Shown here piece after piece: positions 8,196 through 14,945 of a stretch of 37,872 nt of DNA. Source of the stretch: Chitinophagaceae bacterium (GTDB lineage: Bacteria > Bacteroidota > Bacteroidia > Chitinophagales > Chitinophagaceae); assembly GCA_020437365.1 (NCBI GenBank), contig JAGQWM010000023.1, positions 1 through 37,872 of the forward strand, in the 5' to 3' direction. Both the position numbers and the translations under genes were made by a program. Positions within the stretch are counted from its first letter, which is position 1. The number at the start of each line of letters is the position of its first letter. Below the pieces are notes generated by a model, which did no database searches, was not told where the DNA came from, and saw nothing but the letters and a program-made list of their open reading frames with translations.

Positions 8196-8220
8196 TACCT
8201 TTGCCTTCCCAAATTTGGGA
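8196..8220 (+). promoter_or_regulatory. promoter of the tRNA-tuf unit with a palindrome at the start site
   Basis: TACCTTTG (8196-8203) is an exact TAnnTTTG -7 box; the -33 region holds only a T-run (8173-8177), not TTG. Directly downstream, TCCCAAATTTGGGA (8207-8220) is a perfect 14-bp palindrome covering the predicted start. Another perfect palindrome, CAAACCGGTTTG, lies at 8113-8124. The rest of the 8069-8244 gap holds nothing gene-like. Confidence 0.65.
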
Positions 8221-8244
8221 CTTGTTCTTTTAGTAGATAAAAAA

Positions 8245-8317
8245 GCCGAAATAGCTCAGTTGGTAGAGCAACTGATTTGTAATCAGTAGGTCGCTGGTTC
8301 GACCCCAGTTTTCGGCT
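8245..8317 (+). tRNA. tRNA-Thr (anticodon TGT)
   Basis: The 73-nt cloverleaf has acceptor GCCGAAA/TTTCGGC and the anticodon stem ACTGA/TCAGT around the loop TTTGTAA, with anticodon TGT at 8278-8280. A standard T-arm (GGTTCGACC core) and discriminator T follow. CCA is not encoded. It is first of four tRNAs ahead of tuf. A short hairpin (AATGCC…GGCATT, 8322-8343) follows and may be a processing signal. Confidence 0.96.
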
Positions 8318-8383
8318 CTGAAATGCCCCATTTTTGAGGCATTGAAAAGTTCAAAGATTCGGGCCGTTTGGTTTGAATTGCGG

Positions 8384-8466
<83 letters not shown>

Positions 8467-8521
8467 CAAAAATTGCCTGTTGAACAGAAAGGCAGTTATA
8501 AGTTCTTAAAATATAAATTAA

Positions 8522-8594
8522 GCGGAAGTAGCTCATTTGGTAGAGCGGTAGCCTTCCAAGCTTCAGGTGGCCGGTTCGAGCCCGGTCTTCCGCT
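8522..8594 (+). tRNA. tRNA-Gly (anticodon TCC)
   Basis: The 73-nt cloverleaf has acceptor GCGGAAG/CTTCCGC and anticodon stem GTAGC/GCTTC with one T-T mismatch. The loop CTTCCAA gives anticodon TCC at 8555-8557. T-arm GCCGG/CCGGT and discriminator T are in place. CCA is not encoded. Confidence 0.94.
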
Positions 8595-8605
8595 CAGTAG
8601 CTTCA

Positions 8606-8666
8606 GGAAGGTCCTGCCACAGGGTGGGATCTTTCGTTCACCATTCACTACTGCCCCGACGGCAGT
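8606..8666 (+). repeat. two hairpins between tRNA-Gly and tRNA-Thr
   Basis: GGAAGGTCCTGCC (8606-8618) and GGTGGGATCTTTC (8623-8635) pair over 13 positions, four of them G-T, around an ACAG tetraloop. A second stem ACTGCC/GGCAGT lies at 8650-8666. The first hairpin's core (CCTGCC-ACAG-GG) resembles the CCCGCC-AGAG-GCG core of the tRNA-Thr remnant at 8773-8825. It could be a tRNA processing element or the scar of the same repeat family. Confidence 0.55.
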
Positions 8667-8672
8667 TGAAAA

Positions 8673-8744
<72 letters not shown>

Positions 8745-8772
8745 CAAGCAATTGAGTTGTTGAGAATAAAGA

Positions 8773-8825
8773 AGAGCATCCCGCCAGAGGCGTGAAGGTC
8801 GTGGGTTCGAGGCTCACTAACGGCT
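8773..8825 (+). pseudogene. partial tRNA-Thr(GGT) copy with rewritten anticodon arm
   Basis: From AGAGCA (D-stem 3' strand) to the discriminator this 53-nt stretch aligns without gaps to the preceding tRNA-Thr (offset 81 bp). The GGTCGTGGGTTCGA block and the CTCACTAACGGCTCA end are identical. The 18 nt of the anticodon arm are replaced by TCCCGCCAGAGGCGTGAA, which contains the inverted repeat CGCC-AGA-GGCG. The 5' acceptor strand and most of the D-arm are absent, so it cannot fold into a tRNA. The 28 bp between the two copies hold no ORF. Confidence 0.85.
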
Positions 8826-8863
8826 CAGTTTCAGTTGGGTGAGCAAAAGATTTTAAAAAATAA

Positions 8864-8919
8864 TACAGGGCAACCTGTGATTTTAATATTTTCGCAACTT
8901 GTAATTTATATTTTCGCAA
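8864..8919 (+). other. tuf leader: GNRA hairpin and 12-bp direct repeat
   Basis: ACAGG-GCAA-CCTGT (8865-8878) is a short hairpin with a GNRA tetraloop. ATATTTTCGCAA then occurs twice (8886-8897 and 8908-8919). Each copy contains TATTTTCG, one mismatch from TAnnTTTG, so they could be weak secondary promoters for tuf. No TTG lies at the right distance. Confidence 0.35.
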
Positions 8920-8970
8920 AACCGGAAAGAATAAAAACTTTTAGTACAATAACTTAAAAACACATAAAAA

Positions 8971-10158
8971 ATGTCAAAAGAGACCTTTAAGCGGGACAAA
9001 CCCCACGTAAACGTTGGAACCATCGGCCACATTGACCATGGTAAAACGACTTTGACTGCTGCCATAACCACAATTCTTGCTGGAAAAGGAATGGCTCAGG
9101 TAAAAAAATATGATGAAATCGATGCTGCCCCTGAAGAAAAAGAAAGGGGTATCACTATTAATACTGCACACGTAGAGTATCAAACCGAAGCTCGGCACTA
9201 TGCTCACGTTGACTGCCCGGGTCATGCTGACTATGTAAAAAATATGATTACCGGTGCGGCGCAAATGGATGGAGCTATACTCGTCGTTGCCGCTACTGAT
9301 GGCCCAATGCCACAAACAAGGGAACACCTTTTGCTGGCCCGCCAGGTTGGCGTTCCTAAAATTGTAGTCTTCATGAATAAAGTTGACCTCGTTGACGATC
9401 CTGAACTACTGGAATTAGTAGAAATGGAAATTCGTGAATTATTATCTTTCTATGGTTTCGATGGCGATAATACACCTATTATTAAAGGTTCTGCCATTAA
9501 AGCCCTCGAAGGTGATGCCGAAGCTGTAAAACAAGTAGAAGAATTAATGTCGGCTGTTGATGAATATATTCCTTTGCCTCCTCGTCCGGTTGATCAGCCA
9601 TTCCTGATGTCTGTCGAAGACGTATTTTCTATTACGGGCCGTGGTACAGTAGCTACCGGTCGTATTGAAAGAGGCCGTGTGAAAGTAGGTGACCCGGTTG
9701 AAATCGTTGGTTTATTGGAAAAACCATTGACCTCAACTTGTACCGGTGTAGAAATGTTCCGCAAATTACTGGATGAAGGTGAAGCCGGAGATAATGCAGG
9801 TTTATTGCTGCGTGGTATTGAGAAAACTCAAATCCGCCGTGGTATGGTTATCTGTAAGCCAGGCTCCATTACACCTCACACCGAATTTAAAGGTGAAGTG
9901 TATATCCTGAGTAAAGATGAAGGTGGACGTCATACGCCTTTCTTCAATAAATACCGTCCGCAGTTTTACTTCCGTACAACTGACGTTACCGGCGAAGTAG
10001 AATTAGCTGCCGGTACTGAAATGGTAATGCCCGGTGATAATACTTCACTGACTGTGAAATTGATTATGCCGATTGCTATGGAGAAAGGGTTGAAATTTGC
10101 GATCCGTGAAGGAGGCCGTACCGTTGGTGCCGGTCAGGTGACAGAGATAATTAAGTAA
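8971..10158 (+). CDS. tuf: elongation factor Tu
   Basis: EF-Tu (395 residues) brings aminoacyl-tRNA to the ribosome with GTP hydrolysis. The G-motifs are intact: G1 GHIDHGKT (19-26), G2 region RGITINTAH (59-67), G3 DCPGHADY (81-88, with catalytic H85), and G4 NKVD (136-139). Domain 2 ([16 protein letters not shown]) and domain 3 ([18 protein letters not shown]) follow at normal spacing. The leader is A-rich with no Shine-Dalgarno. It follows four tRNA genes, the same kind of arrangement as the E. coli thrU-tyrU-glyT-thrT-tufB operon, so co-transcription from the promoter at 8196 is likely. Only this tuf copy is in the window. Confidence 0.98.
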   Translation: MSKETFKRDKPHVNVGTIGHIDHGKTTLTAAITTILAGKGMAQVKKYDEIDAAPEEKERGITINTAHVEYQTEARHYAHVDCPGHADYVKNMITGAAQMDGAILVVAATDGPMPQTREHLLLARQVGVPKIVVFMNKVDLVDDPELLELVEMEIRELLSFYGFDGDNTPIIKGSAIKALEGDAEAVKQVEELMSAVDEYIPLPPRPVDQPFLMSVEDVFSITGRGTVATGRIERGRVKVGDPVEIVGLLEKPLTSTCTGVEMFRKLLDEGEAGDNAGLLLRGIEKTQIRRGMVICKPGSITPHTEFKGEVYILSKDEGGRHTPFFNKYRPQFYFRTTDVTGEVELAAGTEMVMPGDNTSLTVKLIMPIAMEKGLKFAIREGGRTVGAGQVTEIIK

Positions 10159-10178
10159 TAATATTACTTTTATATAGG

Positions 10179-10214
10179 AATTAGCTAATTAGCCAATTTG
10201 CTAATTAGCTAATT
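10179..10214. repeat. four tandem TTAGCTAA octamers forming a 15-bp inverted repeat
   Basis: From 10181 the octamers read TTAGCTAA, TTAGCCAA, TTTGCTAA, TTAGCTAA. The same bases make a perfect 15-bp inverted repeat (10179-10193 with 10200-10214) with a 6-nt loop, followed by TTTT at 10216-10219, directly before tRNA-Trp. It could act as an attenuator, a processing hairpin or a protein-binding array between tuf and trpT-secE-nusG. Confidence 0.8.
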
Positions 10215-10219
10215 GTTTT

Positions 10220-10290
10220 ACGGGCATGGTGCAATGGTAGCATACGGGTCTCCAAAACCTTTGATCTGGGTTCGAATCCTAGTGCCCGTG
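10220..10290 (+). tRNA. tRNA-Trp (anticodon CCA)
   Basis: The 71-nt cloverleaf has acceptor ACGGGCA/TGCCCGT and D-stem GTGC/GCAT. The anticodon loop CTCCAAA carries CCA at 10252-10254; the anticodon stem has an outer C-T mismatch. T-arm CTGGG TTCGAAT CCTAG and discriminator G follow. Its place between tuf and secE is common in bacteria. Confidence 0.95.
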
Positions 10291-10324
10291 CAACGTAATT
10301 TTTGCATAGAAAAAAAATGAAAAA

Positions 10325-10519
10325 ATGATTAAAATTTTTAATTACTTCAGAGATTCTTATAAAGAATTAATGGAAAAAGTAACGTGGCCTACCTGGCCAC
10401 AACTACAACAATCTACCATGATTGTAATTGCCGCTACGATTGTCATTACCTTGATTGTACTGGCAATGGATACAGTAGCAGGTAATGGAATGAAGTTTAT
10501 TTACAGACAACTGTATTAA
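10325..10519 (+). CDS. secE: preprotein translocase subunit SecE
   Basis: This 64-residue protein has the SecE signature: an amphipathic helix with KELMEKVTWPTWPQLQQSTM (about 14-33) followed by one membrane helix (VIAATIVITLIVLAMDTVAG). This is the short single-span form usual outside enterobacteria. SecE clamps SecY in the Sec translocon. Its stop is 2 bp before the nusG ATG, so the two are translationally coupled. It follows tRNA-Trp by 34 bp with no separate promoter seen. Confidence 0.95.
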   Translation: MIKIFNYFRDSYKELMEKVTWPTWPQLQQSTMIVIAATIVITLIVLAMDTVAGNGMKFIYRQLY

Positions 10520-10521
10520 AA

Positions 10522-11136
10522 ATGGAAGAAACAACGACAAATAACAATAACGGGCCAACGGATCAAGAGGAGCAGGCACCCAAAGAAAATCAACCCAAAA
10601 CCAAATGGTATGTGCTACGGGTTATTAGTGGTAAAGAAAGAAAAATTAAAGAATACCTCGATAAAGAAGTGAACCGTGGCGGATGGGACCAGGTGAAACA
10701 GATTTTTCTGCCCGTAGAAAAAGTGTATAAAGTCGCCAGCGGTAAAAAAGTTATGCGGGAAAGAAATTATTATCCCGGTTATGTGATGATTGAAATTGTA
10801 GAAGGTAAACTCACGGATGATTTAAGAGATGTAGTGAGAAATTCTCCCAACGTAATGCATTTCCTGGGCAAGGAAAATCCTATTGCATTGCGCAAAGCCG
10901 AAGTCAATAAAATGCTCGGCAAAATGGATGAAATGGCGGAAGCCGGCGGTGTCAATATGATAGAACCATTTATCGTGGGCGAAACAATTAAAATCATTGA
11001 AGGGCCTTTTAACGATTTTAATGGCGTGATTGAAGAAGTGAACGACGAAAAGAAGAAACTGAAAGTAACTGTAAAGATATTTGGCCGTTCTACACCTGTG
11101 GAGCTCAATTATATGCAGGTAGAGAAAGTCAATTAA
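10522..11136 (+). CDS. nusG: transcription termination/antitermination factor NusG
   Basis: This 204-residue protein has an acidic, Asn/Gln/Glu-rich N-terminal tail (about 1-27). The NGN domain begins TKWYVLRVISGKERKIKEYL and includes the PGYVMIEI strand, and a C-terminal KOW domain has FIVGETIKIIEGPFNDFNG (about 152-170). NusG binds RNA polymerase and couples it to Rho or the ribosome. The tail is longer than in E. coli NusG, giving the extra length. It is last in the tRNA-Trp-secE-nusG segment; a terminator follows at 11158. Confidence 0.96.
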   Translation: MEETTTNNNNGPTDQEEQAPKENQPKTKWYVLRVISGKERKIKEYLDKEVNRGGWDQVKQIFLPVEKVYKVASGKKVMRERNYYPGYVMIEIVEGKLTDDLRDVVRNSPNVMHFLGKENPIALRKAEVNKMLGKMDEMAEAGGVNMIEPFIVGETIKIIEGPFNDFNGVIEEVNDEKKKLKVTVKIFGRSTPVELNYMQVEKVN

Positions 11137-11157
11137 CCCCATGCGGAAAAATGATTG

Positions 11158-11184
11158 AGCCATCCTTGCGGGTGGCTTTTTTTT
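11158..11184 (+). terminator. rho-independent terminator after nusG
   Basis: AGCCATCC (11158-11165) pairs with GGGTGGCT (11170-11177) around TTGC, with one T-G pair, followed by a run of eight T. It separates secE-nusG from the rplK promoter. Confidence 0.85.
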
Positions 11185-11203
11185 GAAAGGAACGAAAATA
11201 TTT

Positions 11204-11233
11204 TTGCTACAATCAACCAAACCTTTACCTTTG
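11204..11233 (+). promoter_or_regulatory. promoter of the rplKAJL unit
   Basis: TTG (11204-11206, within TTTTTG), a 19-bp spacer and TACCTTTG (11226-11233) form a full Bacteroidota promoter. Predicted start is near 11240, giving a leader of about 158 nt. Confidence 0.85.
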
Positions 11234-11256
11234 CCGCCCCAATTAGTTCTTTTTAT

Positions 11257-11333
11257 CCGCATGATGAAGTAAAATGCGGGCCTGTACAGTTGAATATGAA
11301 TGACAGGCAATGGATTCCGATAATAATCGGATT
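11257..11333 (+). promoter_or_regulatory. structured leader of rplK
   Basis: Three successive inverted repeats lie between promoter and rplK: CCGCAT/ATGCGG (11257-11262 and 11274-11279), GCCTGT/ACAGGC (11280-11285 and 11303-11308) and TCCGAT-AATA-ATCGGA (11316-11331). L1 or another ribosomal protein is a plausible ligand, since rplK-rplA leaders are autoregulated in other bacteria; no known L1 motif was matched. Confidence 0.45.
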
Positions 11334-11397
11334 GGGAGACCATTTCAACCACCTTAGGTGAGTAGAAACAGTCGTTACAACCAAAAAAGTTTAAAAA

Positions 11398-11841
11398 ATG
11401 GCAAAAGAAATCAGCGGCTTTGTAAAGCTGCAATGTAGAGGTGGACAAGCCAATCCGGCGCCACCCATCGGTCCTGCACTAGGTTCCAAGGGTATCAATA
11501 TCATGGACTTTTGTAAGCAGTTCAATGCAAGAACGCAGGACAAACAAGGAAAAGTAATTCCCGTAATTATTACTGTGTACGCAGACAAGAGTTTCGACTT
11601 CGTATTGAAAACTCCACCGGCAGCAGTACAATTGCTCGAAGCAGCTAAATTAAAAAAAGGCTCAAACGAAAGCAATCGTACAAAAGTGGGTAATGTTTCC
11701 TGGGATCAGGTAAAAACTATTGCCGAAGATAAAATGCCCGACTTGAATTGCTTTACCGTAGAAAGTGCCATGAAAATGGTAGCCGGTACAGCTCGTAGTA
11801 TGGGAATTGAAATTAAAGGTACTGCACCTTGGGAAAATTAA
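11398..11841 (+). CDS. rplK: 50S ribosomal protein uL11
   Basis: This 147-residue protein starts [20 protein letters not shown] and has the L11 N-domain motif [20 protein letters not shown] (about 21-40), with the Pro-rich helix targeted by thiopeptides. The rRNA-binding C-domain ends with the [14 protein letters not shown] tail. It forms the L11 stalk base of the GTPase centre. It is first gene after the promoter at 11204 and is followed by rplA after 44 bp. Confidence 0.97.
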   Translation: MAKEISGFVKLQCRGGQANPAPPIGPALGSKGINIMDFCKQFNARTQDKQGKVIPVIITVYADKSFDFVLKTPPAAVQLLEAAKLKKGSNESNRTKVGNVSWDQVKTIAEDKMPDLNCFTVESAMKMVAGTARSMGIEIKGTAPWEN

Positions 11842-11885
11842 ATTGACCCGGTGAACCGAATCAAAAAATTATAAAAAGAATTATC

Positions 11886-12581
11886 ATGGCATTTATAAGT
11901 AAAAAAAGAAAAATAGCAGACGCCAAGCTGGATAAAACCAAATCATATACTTTGCAGGAAGCTTCTTCCATTGTTAAATCCATTACCACCTGCAATTTTG
12001 ATGCATCAGTAGATTTACATATCCGTTTGGGTGTTGATCCCAAAAAAGCCGACCAGGCTGTTCGCGGAACCGTTTCCTTACCACACGGTACCGGAAAAAC
12101 AAAAAGAGTATTGGTGCTTTGCACACCTGATAAAGAAGCCGAAGCCAAAGAAGCCGGTGCAGATTATGTAGGCCTGGATGAGTATGTTACCAAAATTGAC
12201 GGAGGCTGGGTAGATGTGGATGTGATTATTGCAACACCTTCCGTTATGCCCAAAATTGGCCGTTTAGGTAGAGTGCTGGGTCCAAGAAACCTGATGCCCA
12301 ACCCGAAAACAGGAACGGTAACCAACGATGTAGCCAACGCAGTAAATGATGTAAAAGGCGGTAAAATTGCTTTCAAAGTTGATAAAGTAGGTATTGTACA
12401 TGCATCTATCGGTAGAATAAGTTTTACACCGGAAAAAATTGCTGAAAACAGCCAGGAGTTATTGAATGCAATCATCAGGGCCAAGCCATCAACCTCAAAA
12501 GGAATTTACCTGAAAGGTGTAAGTATGGCCAGCAGCATGAGTCCCGGCATTTCCATCGATACCAAAGGATTTGTACATTAA
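11886..12581 (+). CDS. rplA: 50S ribosomal protein uL1
   Basis: This 231-residue protein shows the L1 pattern. It starts with [20 protein letters not shown]; domain I has [20 protein letters not shown] and the conserved [18 protein letters not shown] loop. The signature segment is [20 protein letters not shown] (about 122-141), with [11 protein letters not shown] following. L1 forms the mobile stalk at the E site and is the classic autoregulator of rplK-rplA. It has normal length and standard order between rplK and rplJ. Confidence 0.97.
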   Translation: MAFISKKRKIADAKLDKTKSYTLQEASSIVKSITTCNFDASVDLHIRLGVDPKKADQAVRGTVSLPHGTGKTKRVLVLCTPDKEAEAKEAGADYVGLDEYVTKIDGGWVDVDVIIATPSVMPKIGRLGRVLGPRNLMPNPKTGTVTNDVANAVNDVKGGKIAFKVDKVGIVHASIGRISFTPEKIAENSQELLNAIIRAKPSTSKGIYLKGVSMASSMSPGISIDTKGFVH

Positions 12582-12621
12582 TTAACTGAATTCCACAATA
12601 GGAATTACAAATAGATACAAA

Positions 12622-13152
12622 ATGACAAAAGATCAAAAAAATGAAGTAATTGAATTGTTGAAAGACAAATTCTCTGCATACAATAACTTCTATGTGGCCG
12701 ATACTGAATCACTGACAGTTTCCCAAGTGGGACAACTGCGTCGGGCTTGCTTCAGCAAAGAAGTAGAAATGAAAGTGGCGAAAAACACTTTAATTAAAAA
12801 AGCACTGGAGTCTTTAGATGATGAAAAATATGCTGGTGTGTACGACTCTTTGCACCAGGTTACTGCCTTGATGTTTTCAAAAAATCCGAAAAACCCGGCA
12901 GTTATTATCAGTTCATTCAGGAAAGAAAGTAAAGGCGAAAAACCAACACTCAAAGCAGCCTTCATCAATGGAGATGTGTATATGGGTGATGAAAACCTTG
13001 ATACACTGACGAAGATCAAGACAAAAGAAGAGTTGATTGGAGAAGTGATTGGCTTGTTGCAATCTCCGGCTAAAAGAGTTTTGGCCGCCTTGTTGCATCA
13101 TCATGAACAAAAAGCAGGCGAGACTACTGGGGAAGTAGCAGCAGCGGAATAA
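12622..13152 (+). CDS. rplJ: 50S ribosomal protein uL10
   Basis: This 176-residue protein has the L10 N-terminal rRNA-binding domain (MTKDQKNEVIELLKDKFSAY, then LTVSQVGQLRRACFSKEVEM and KVAKNTLIKKALE). A C-terminal helical spine (VIGLLQSPAKRVLAALLHHH) binds L7/L12 dimers. An Ala/Glu tail follows. Only 40 bp separate it from rplA, too little for the long L10 leader of enterobacteria, so any L10 autoregulation must use another site. Confidence 0.95.
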   Translation: MTKDQKNEVIELLKDKFSAYNNFYVADTESLTVSQVGQLRRACFSKEVEMKVAKNTLIKKALESLDDEKYAGVYDSLHQVTALMFSKNPKNPAVIISSFRKESKGEKPTLKAAFINGDVYMGDENLDTLTKIKTKEELIGEVIGLLQSPAKRVLAALLHHHEQKAGETTGEVAAAE

Positions 13153-13161
13153 GCGTAATCG

Positions 13162-13181
13162 GTTTGAAAGCGATTTCAAAC
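13162..13181 (+). other. perfect hairpin between rplJ and rplL
   Basis: GTTTGAAA-GCGA-TTTCAAAC is an 8-bp perfect stem with a GNRA-type tetraloop, starting ten bases after the rplJ stop. No T-run follows. It sits in the 103-bp gap before rplL and could stabilise or process the rplL message, which must be translated several times more often than rplJ. Confidence 0.6.
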
Positions 13182-13255
13182 TTTACTATAAACAATTTTT
13201 TTAAATCGCCGTCGGACTCAGTTTGGGAATGAAGACGGTAAAAATTCAAAACAAA

Positions 13256-13630
13256 ATGGCAGACGTAAAAGCATTAGCAGAAGGCCTTGTAGCCTTAACA
13301 GTAAAAGAAGTACAGGATTTAGCTGATTTCTTAAAATCAGAATACGGTATTGAACCAGCAGCCGCTACAGTTGTAGCCACCGCCGGTGGTAGCGAAGGTG
13401 GTGAAGCAGCCGAAGAAAAAACAGCATTCGATGTTGTATTGAAAAACGGTGGTGCTGCTAAATTAAAAGTCGTTAAAATCGTAAAAGAACTGACCGGTTT
13501 AGGCTTGAAAGAAGCCAAAGACATGGTGGACGGTGCTCCAAAGACAATTAAAGAAGGCGTATCAAAAGCAGAAGCTGATGATATGGTTGCTAAATTGACT
13601 GAAGCTGGCGCCGAAGTTGAAATTGCTTAA
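13256..13630 (+). CDS. rplL: 50S ribosomal protein bL12 (L7/L12)
   Basis: The ATG at 13256 gives 124 residues starting [20 protein letters not shown], the usual N-terminal dimerisation domain. An in-frame ATG 33 bp upstream would add an unrelated peptide ([11 protein letters not shown]). An Ala/Gly-rich hinge ([20 protein letters not shown]) leads to the C-terminal domain [20 protein letters not shown] … [15 protein letters not shown]. This is the flexible stalk protein that recruits translational GTPases. It is directly followed by a strong terminator, so it is not co-transcribed with rpoB as in most bacteria. Confidence 0.96.
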   Translation: MADVKALAEGLVALTVKEVQDLADFLKSEYGIEPAAATVVATAGGSEGGEAAEEKTAFDVVLKNGGAAKLKVVKIVKELTGLGLKEAKDMVDGAPKTIKEGVSKAEADDMVAKLTEAGAEVEIA

Positions 13631-13653
13631 TCAACTTTGTACATAATTCTATA

Positions 13654-13681
13654 AACCCTCCTGCAAACGGAGGGTTTTTTT
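13654..13681 (+). terminator. rho-independent terminator after rplL
   Basis: AACCCTCC (13654-13661) and GGAGGGTT (13669-13676) form a perfect 8-bp stem with a 7-nt loop and a T-run to 13681. It ends the rplKAJL unit and lies between convergent genes. Confidence 0.9.
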
Positions 13682-13727
13682 ATGTGAAACTTTTTCGTTT
13701 AATCACAGTATCAGCAATAAAGGGTAG

Positions 13728-14681
13728 TTATTCTATCGTCAGGTAGGGAGCCGTTTTTTTGTACCAATCGTCTGAAAGAATCATAATCTTTTTCAAATCT
13801 ATTAATTGGGAAAAAGTGCCATGTTGTTGCCTGTAGTTAAAAATGGCATTGGCTTTATTCCAACGGATATAAGGATGTGCCTTCAATTCTTCCAAATCGG
13901 CCGTATTGATATTTATTTTCCGAAGGTTGACAGAATCAATGAGTAAATATTTCTTTATTTTCTGAAATGTTGAGTCCGGCAGCCTGTATGTTTCTGCCAC
14001 TTGCCCGACGGAGTAAAATCCGCCCAATCTTTCCCTGAAACGGATAATGCTCCGTGCATAATAAGGCCCGATACCCGGCAAGGACTGAAAAGCCAGTGAA
14101 TCCGCCGTATTGATATTGATGGGTTGGTATTGTCTTGTGTACTTTGGCTTTTGGCTTTGAACCCAGGATTTTTTGGTTGCGTTGGTATCTGCTGCAATTT
14201 TTATATAGGGTGCCAATCTTTCATATTCATCTTCGAACAAGCCATATATACGCCGCAGGTCTTCCGGTTTCCGGAAATGGCCTCCTTTACTGAGATAATT
14301 TTGAATTGTATGGATAGTTTTATCCCGCAAGCCTAATTTTTGCCAACCGGCAAAAGAAAGTGTATTGGGGTCAAACTCAAATAATTTCCCTTTTAATTTT
14401 TGATAGGAAGGCGCATTTTCATCCCGGTCATATTGATAATAAGAGGTGCTTTGGCCTTTGTTCTCATTTTTATCATCCCATTTTTGCTTTTCCTTCAACG
14501 TTAAACGTTTTGCTGCCGCCAACCAGGCCGTATCGTTTTTTAAGGGTTGATTATTGGTTTTTGGCGGTATTACATAAGGGAAAATATACAATAAGGCCGC
14601 TATCAATAGCAAGCTAATGATAGCAATCCTGTTTTGCCTTGAAAAGCTCAGGTATTCAACAAATGTTTTCTTTTTGTCCAT
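13728..14681 (-). CDS. helix-hairpin-helix protein, ComEA-like, membrane-anchored
   Basis: The 317-residue protein begins with a short cytoplasmic stretch and one membrane helix (IAIISLLLIAALLYIFPYVI, about 19-38). At least three helix-hairpin-helix units of the ComEA/T2SK type follow: one with FAGWQKLGLRDKTIHTIQNY, one with ININTADSLAFQSLPGIGPY and ARSIIRFRERLGG, and one with ININTADLEELKAHPYIRWN. Such domains bind DNA non-specifically; in ComEA they act in DNA uptake. The extracytoplasmic placement suggests the same but is inference. It is inserted in reverse between rplL and rpoB, with its 3' end facing the rplL terminator. Confidence 0.85.
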   Translation of the reverse strand: MDKKKTFVEYLSFSRQNRIAIISLLLIAALLYIFPYVIPPKTNNQPLKNDTAWLAAAKRLTLKEKQKWDDKNENKGQSTSYYQYDRDENAPSYQKLKGKLFEFDPNTLSFAGWQKLGLRDKTIHTIQNYLSKGGHFRKPEDLRRIYGLFEDEYERLAPYIKIAADTNATKKSWVQSQKPKYTRQYQPININTADSLAFQSLPGIGPYYARSIIRFRERLGGFYSVGQVAETYRLPDSTFQKIKKYLLIDSVNLRKININTADLEELKAHPYIRWNKANAIFNYRQQHGTFSQLIDLKKIMILSDDWYKKTAPYLTIE

Positions 14682-14773
14682 CTGTTGGTTTTAGTTAAAA
14701 TACGACTTAAAAATGAAATGCCCGGCTACCCGGAAATTGAATTTTTGGAAAGGTTTTTGTGTGCAAAATTTTC

Positions 14774-14803
14774 TTGGTTGAGAAAAATAAATCCTTACCT
14801 TTG
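14774..14803 (+). promoter_or_regulatory. promoter of rpoBC
   Basis: TTG (14774-14776), a 19-bp spacer and TACCTTTG (14796-14803) match the consensus exactly. Predicted start is near 14810, giving a leader of about 136 nt. The 10-bp palindrome TTTGGCCAAA lies at 14815-14824. Confidence 0.87.
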
Positions 14804-14867
14804 CAATCCTTTATTTTGGCCAAATATATTTTGACATCCCAATTCATGTGTAAGTAGTTGACTTTCA

Positions 14868-14900
14868 CGGGTTATTATTTCAATATGAAATGATAACCTG
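14868..14900 (+). promoter_or_regulatory. 15-bp hairpin in the rpoB leader
   Basis: CGGGTTATTATTTCA (14868-14882) pairs with TGAAATGATAACCTG (14886-14900) over 15 positions with two G-T pairs and a 3-nt loop. It ends 45 nt before the rpoB ATG and has no T-run. It may tune rpoBC mRNA translation or stability. Confidence 0.6.
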
Positions 14901-14945
14901 GTTGCGATTGGTATGTCCTTAACGTTGTAAACCGGATTTACGTAT

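Noticed and set aside
11155..11361. 68-codon plus-strand frame between nusG and rplK
   Set aside because: It spans the nusG terminator, the rplK promoter and the leader hairpins, which explain the sequence better.
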